Below are positions 61,817 through 64,000 of a stretch of DNA of 64,000 bases, one piece after another. Positions within the stretch are counted from its first letter, which is position 1, and the number at the start of each line of letters is the position of its first letter. The stretch is from NCBI GenBank assembly GCA_963920705.1, contig OY987227.1, positions 21,787,434 to 21,851,433 on the forward strand. Reading direction: 5' to 3'. The notes under the pieces are model-generated. The model was given only the letters and a program-made list of their open reading frames with translations, did no database searches and was not told where the DNA came from. The translations under genes and the position numbers were made by a program. Origin of the DNA: Odiellus spinosus. Its lineage: Eukaryota > Arthropoda > Arachnida > Opiliones > Phalangiidae.

Positions 61817-62595
61817 TTCAATAAAAACCACTTCACCCTTCATTTATCGAATTAACTTTAAAAAAATGTCCAATAATTGTTTGAAAATTCTCTATTACCT
61901 TTTTAGCAATATTTAAGAAATAAATGAAACTTGAGGTTTTGATAAAATGAAACGTAAGTTAAATAAAGTTTTTCTATACACACCGATATATCGTTTTCCC
62001 TCTAAAAAAACAGTAATTTCGATTGCTAGCTACTTGTTTTCTAACTTTTATTATCTCTTTAAGGTTTTTGGAAGGACAGAAGGGGTTTATTTACTTGGGA
62101 ATTCGAGATGCAGTAACAATTGGTTTGGAAAATCCTTTTCTCTACTTCGCAATCTCTAGATTTCCCCCTGTTGTATACAAATCGCCTCTCAGGACTTTCT
62201 CCTGCCAGAGAGTTCGCTCGACTATACGATTAATCGCGATAATAAGGCCTAACAAGATGATAAGTTTCGAAGCGCGGTATTATAGGCTAAAGGAAGACGG
62301 CGAAATTTACGTTATACAGAATTCGTGCTGGAAAATCAATCCCAATGAAACAAAACCAGCTAAATCCCCGCGAATTCTCCCTATCTGGCCGAATTCGAGC
62401 TAGATGATAAGCTCCTATAAGCGAAGAAGACCCCAGGATATCTTTCGCTAACGAGATACTGAGCGAATGTTTCGAAACCGCGACCAACAGAAATTGGTTT
62501 TAAAACTGTATAAATCCCATATACTATATATAGAAAAGGTATACAAAGTCACGTCTGGAAAGTTATTTACTTAAGCTACGTTCACACTTCACACT

Positions 62596-63018
62596 TTAGC
62601 CGCGTTCATACTAAGACTTGGAATCGATTTCGCTCGAGTCGTGTGAACTGAAAACCGCGTCTTTTCTCGAAACGAATTGATTCGATTTATCGAAACTGCT
62701 TCGGGAACCAGTTTCATATCGATTCGGTTTCAACAACCGATAGATGAAGCTACAATAAATCGATTTTTTAAAGATAATGCGTGAACAAGTGACGCTTAAA
62801 ACGATTCCTGACAATTTGAATATCGGTTTAATTTTAACGTTTCAAATCGATTAAGATATGCTAGTTTGACCGTATCTATTGTGAAATTTAGGAGTCAACT
62901 GTAAAGATATATACTCAATAAACATTATTTAAACGTTCAAGGCGGTTCTTAAGTCTCTAGTGCCTTTCCAAAAAGGTTCAAAATGATTTCGAAATCTTTA
63001 TTGTGAACGCGGCTTTAG
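62596..63018. mobile_element. Family D copy 3, with both ends
   Basis: About 423 bp. TTTAGCCGCGTTCATACTAAG at the left is answered by the inverted TATTGTGAACGCGGCTTTAG at the right. It contains the conserved block CGAAACTGCTTCGGGAACC near 62690. CTTTAG occurs at both outer edges and could be a short duplication or part of the termini. Confidence 0.7.
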
Positions 63019-64000
63019 AAATAAAGGTACTCTATAACTGTAAGCGCGTTAATATAAGTCTAGATGTTTGGAAATAAATTATATTTTCATATAATATGAA
63101 AAAAATTGTTGAGTTTTTGAAAATCCTGCAAGGATGGGATCGATTTTCATAAAGGGACGGTGAAAAGGATATATCATTACGTAAAGGACGAGTTAAAACC
63201 ACGTTGGTGGCTGCTTAGGACAAAGAATATACTACTTTGGCCTGTTTGCCGTTAGAGGATGCTTAGGAACACCAGATTTTGTTATTCATCTTTATCTATT
63301 AAGGTAAGGGTCCATTGTTAACAGTTCTAGTTTAAACCAATGAAAACAATTTCAAAAATTAAACCTAGACATTAACAATTAATGTTATTAAATGACGATT
63401 CGGACGTCATTGAGATTAGATAACATTCGGACAAAAATAATTTAATAAGAATAAATAAATACTTCCTTTAAAGATAAACAAGTTTCCTTTTCCCAAGATT
63501 TTTGCTTACACGAAATAAAATTATTCAAATTTTTCTTTCGGGAATTTGCACAAATATGTGCAATTGAAATGGCTCTTTCCTTTGGGTAATGAATGCTGCA
63601 CTGCAGTTGAAACGCTTCTACAGGTATCCTTAGTAGATACATTAAGAAAGAAATAGTACCACGTGATATTTTGGGCACGATAAAGTAATTGGGTGTTAAT
63701 TACTTATCTACAATAATTTATCAACTTTTGTCAGAAGTGATATGGAAAAATTCGAAAAAAAAACGCGTAACCACCACGCTAAAACTTTACTTTAAATTGC
63801 TATAAATTAAATTTAGCGAGTTTGAAAGGCGTTAAGGTCAAACAATCAATTCTGTCCCCGCTAAATATTCCCCATAACTCAAAAATAAGACGTTCAACGA
63901 TTTTTCAAGAATATTTCAAAGTTTCCTATATAACTCTTTCCGCGTCTAAGCTGTATAGATACAAAAAGAAAAAGAAAATTCTGTTCGAAAACCCTTCGTG
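63019..64000. other. Intergenic, no gene seen
   Basis: No gene is recognised. GTTGAAACGCTTCTACAGG at about 63607 is another copy of the short motif found at 8734-8813 and 35414. Confidence 0.5.

Noticed and set aside
62023..62403. 126-codon plus-strand frame
   Set aside because: No domain recognised, no ATG with supporting context, and no conserved pattern.

Overview
This window is nuclear DNA from an invertebrate-type animal. It is AT-rich, its protein genes are split by short GT-AG introns (many 60-250 bp), CpG is not depleted around the genes, and the space between genes is packed with small non-coding transposon copies. No bacterial-style operons, tRNA, rRNA or CRISPR arrays were seen. 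I cannot assign the phylum from sequence alone.

Three conserved animal genes sit in the first half. (1) 9532-15344, minus strand: a nine-exon BTB-BACK-Kelch gene that is a clear orthologue of IVNS1ABP (NS1-BP). (2) 21110-22743, plus strand: a three-exon ZIP7/SLC39A7 (Catsup/KE4) zinc transporter with a ten-copy 18-bp array coding a histidine-rich loop. (3) 25018-32041, minus strand: an EDEM3-type GH47 ER mannosidase with a protease-associated domain. I reconstructed 17 exons; the signal-peptide exon is not found. ZIP7 and the EDEM3 gene are convergent neighbours with about 2.3 kb between their stop codons. The Kelch gene and ZIP7 are divergent and share a roughly 5 kb intergenic region containing a CpG-rich stretch. 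ZIP7 and EDEM3 both work at the ER, but nothing in the sequence shows that the neighbourhood is functional.

The flanks (1-9531 and 32042-64000) hold no recognisable protein gene and are dominated by repeats. The strongest structural signal is a set of small non-autonomous DNA transposons from four sequence-unrelated families, six copies in all. All begin CA and end TG, and all are flanked by exact 7-bp target-site duplications (2540, 20437, 49053, 51242, 55265, 60417). A second group inserts at TTAA with termini starting AGGGAGA (1243, 4121, 17687, 24165, 26759, 34002, 41326 and fragments). One of these makes up most of an EDEM3 intron. Further repeats are a family with AAGCCGCGTTCA ends, a poly(A)-tailed SINE-like unit, a 410-bp unit with perfect 77-bp direct terminal repeats, and a dispersed roughly 24-bp motif.
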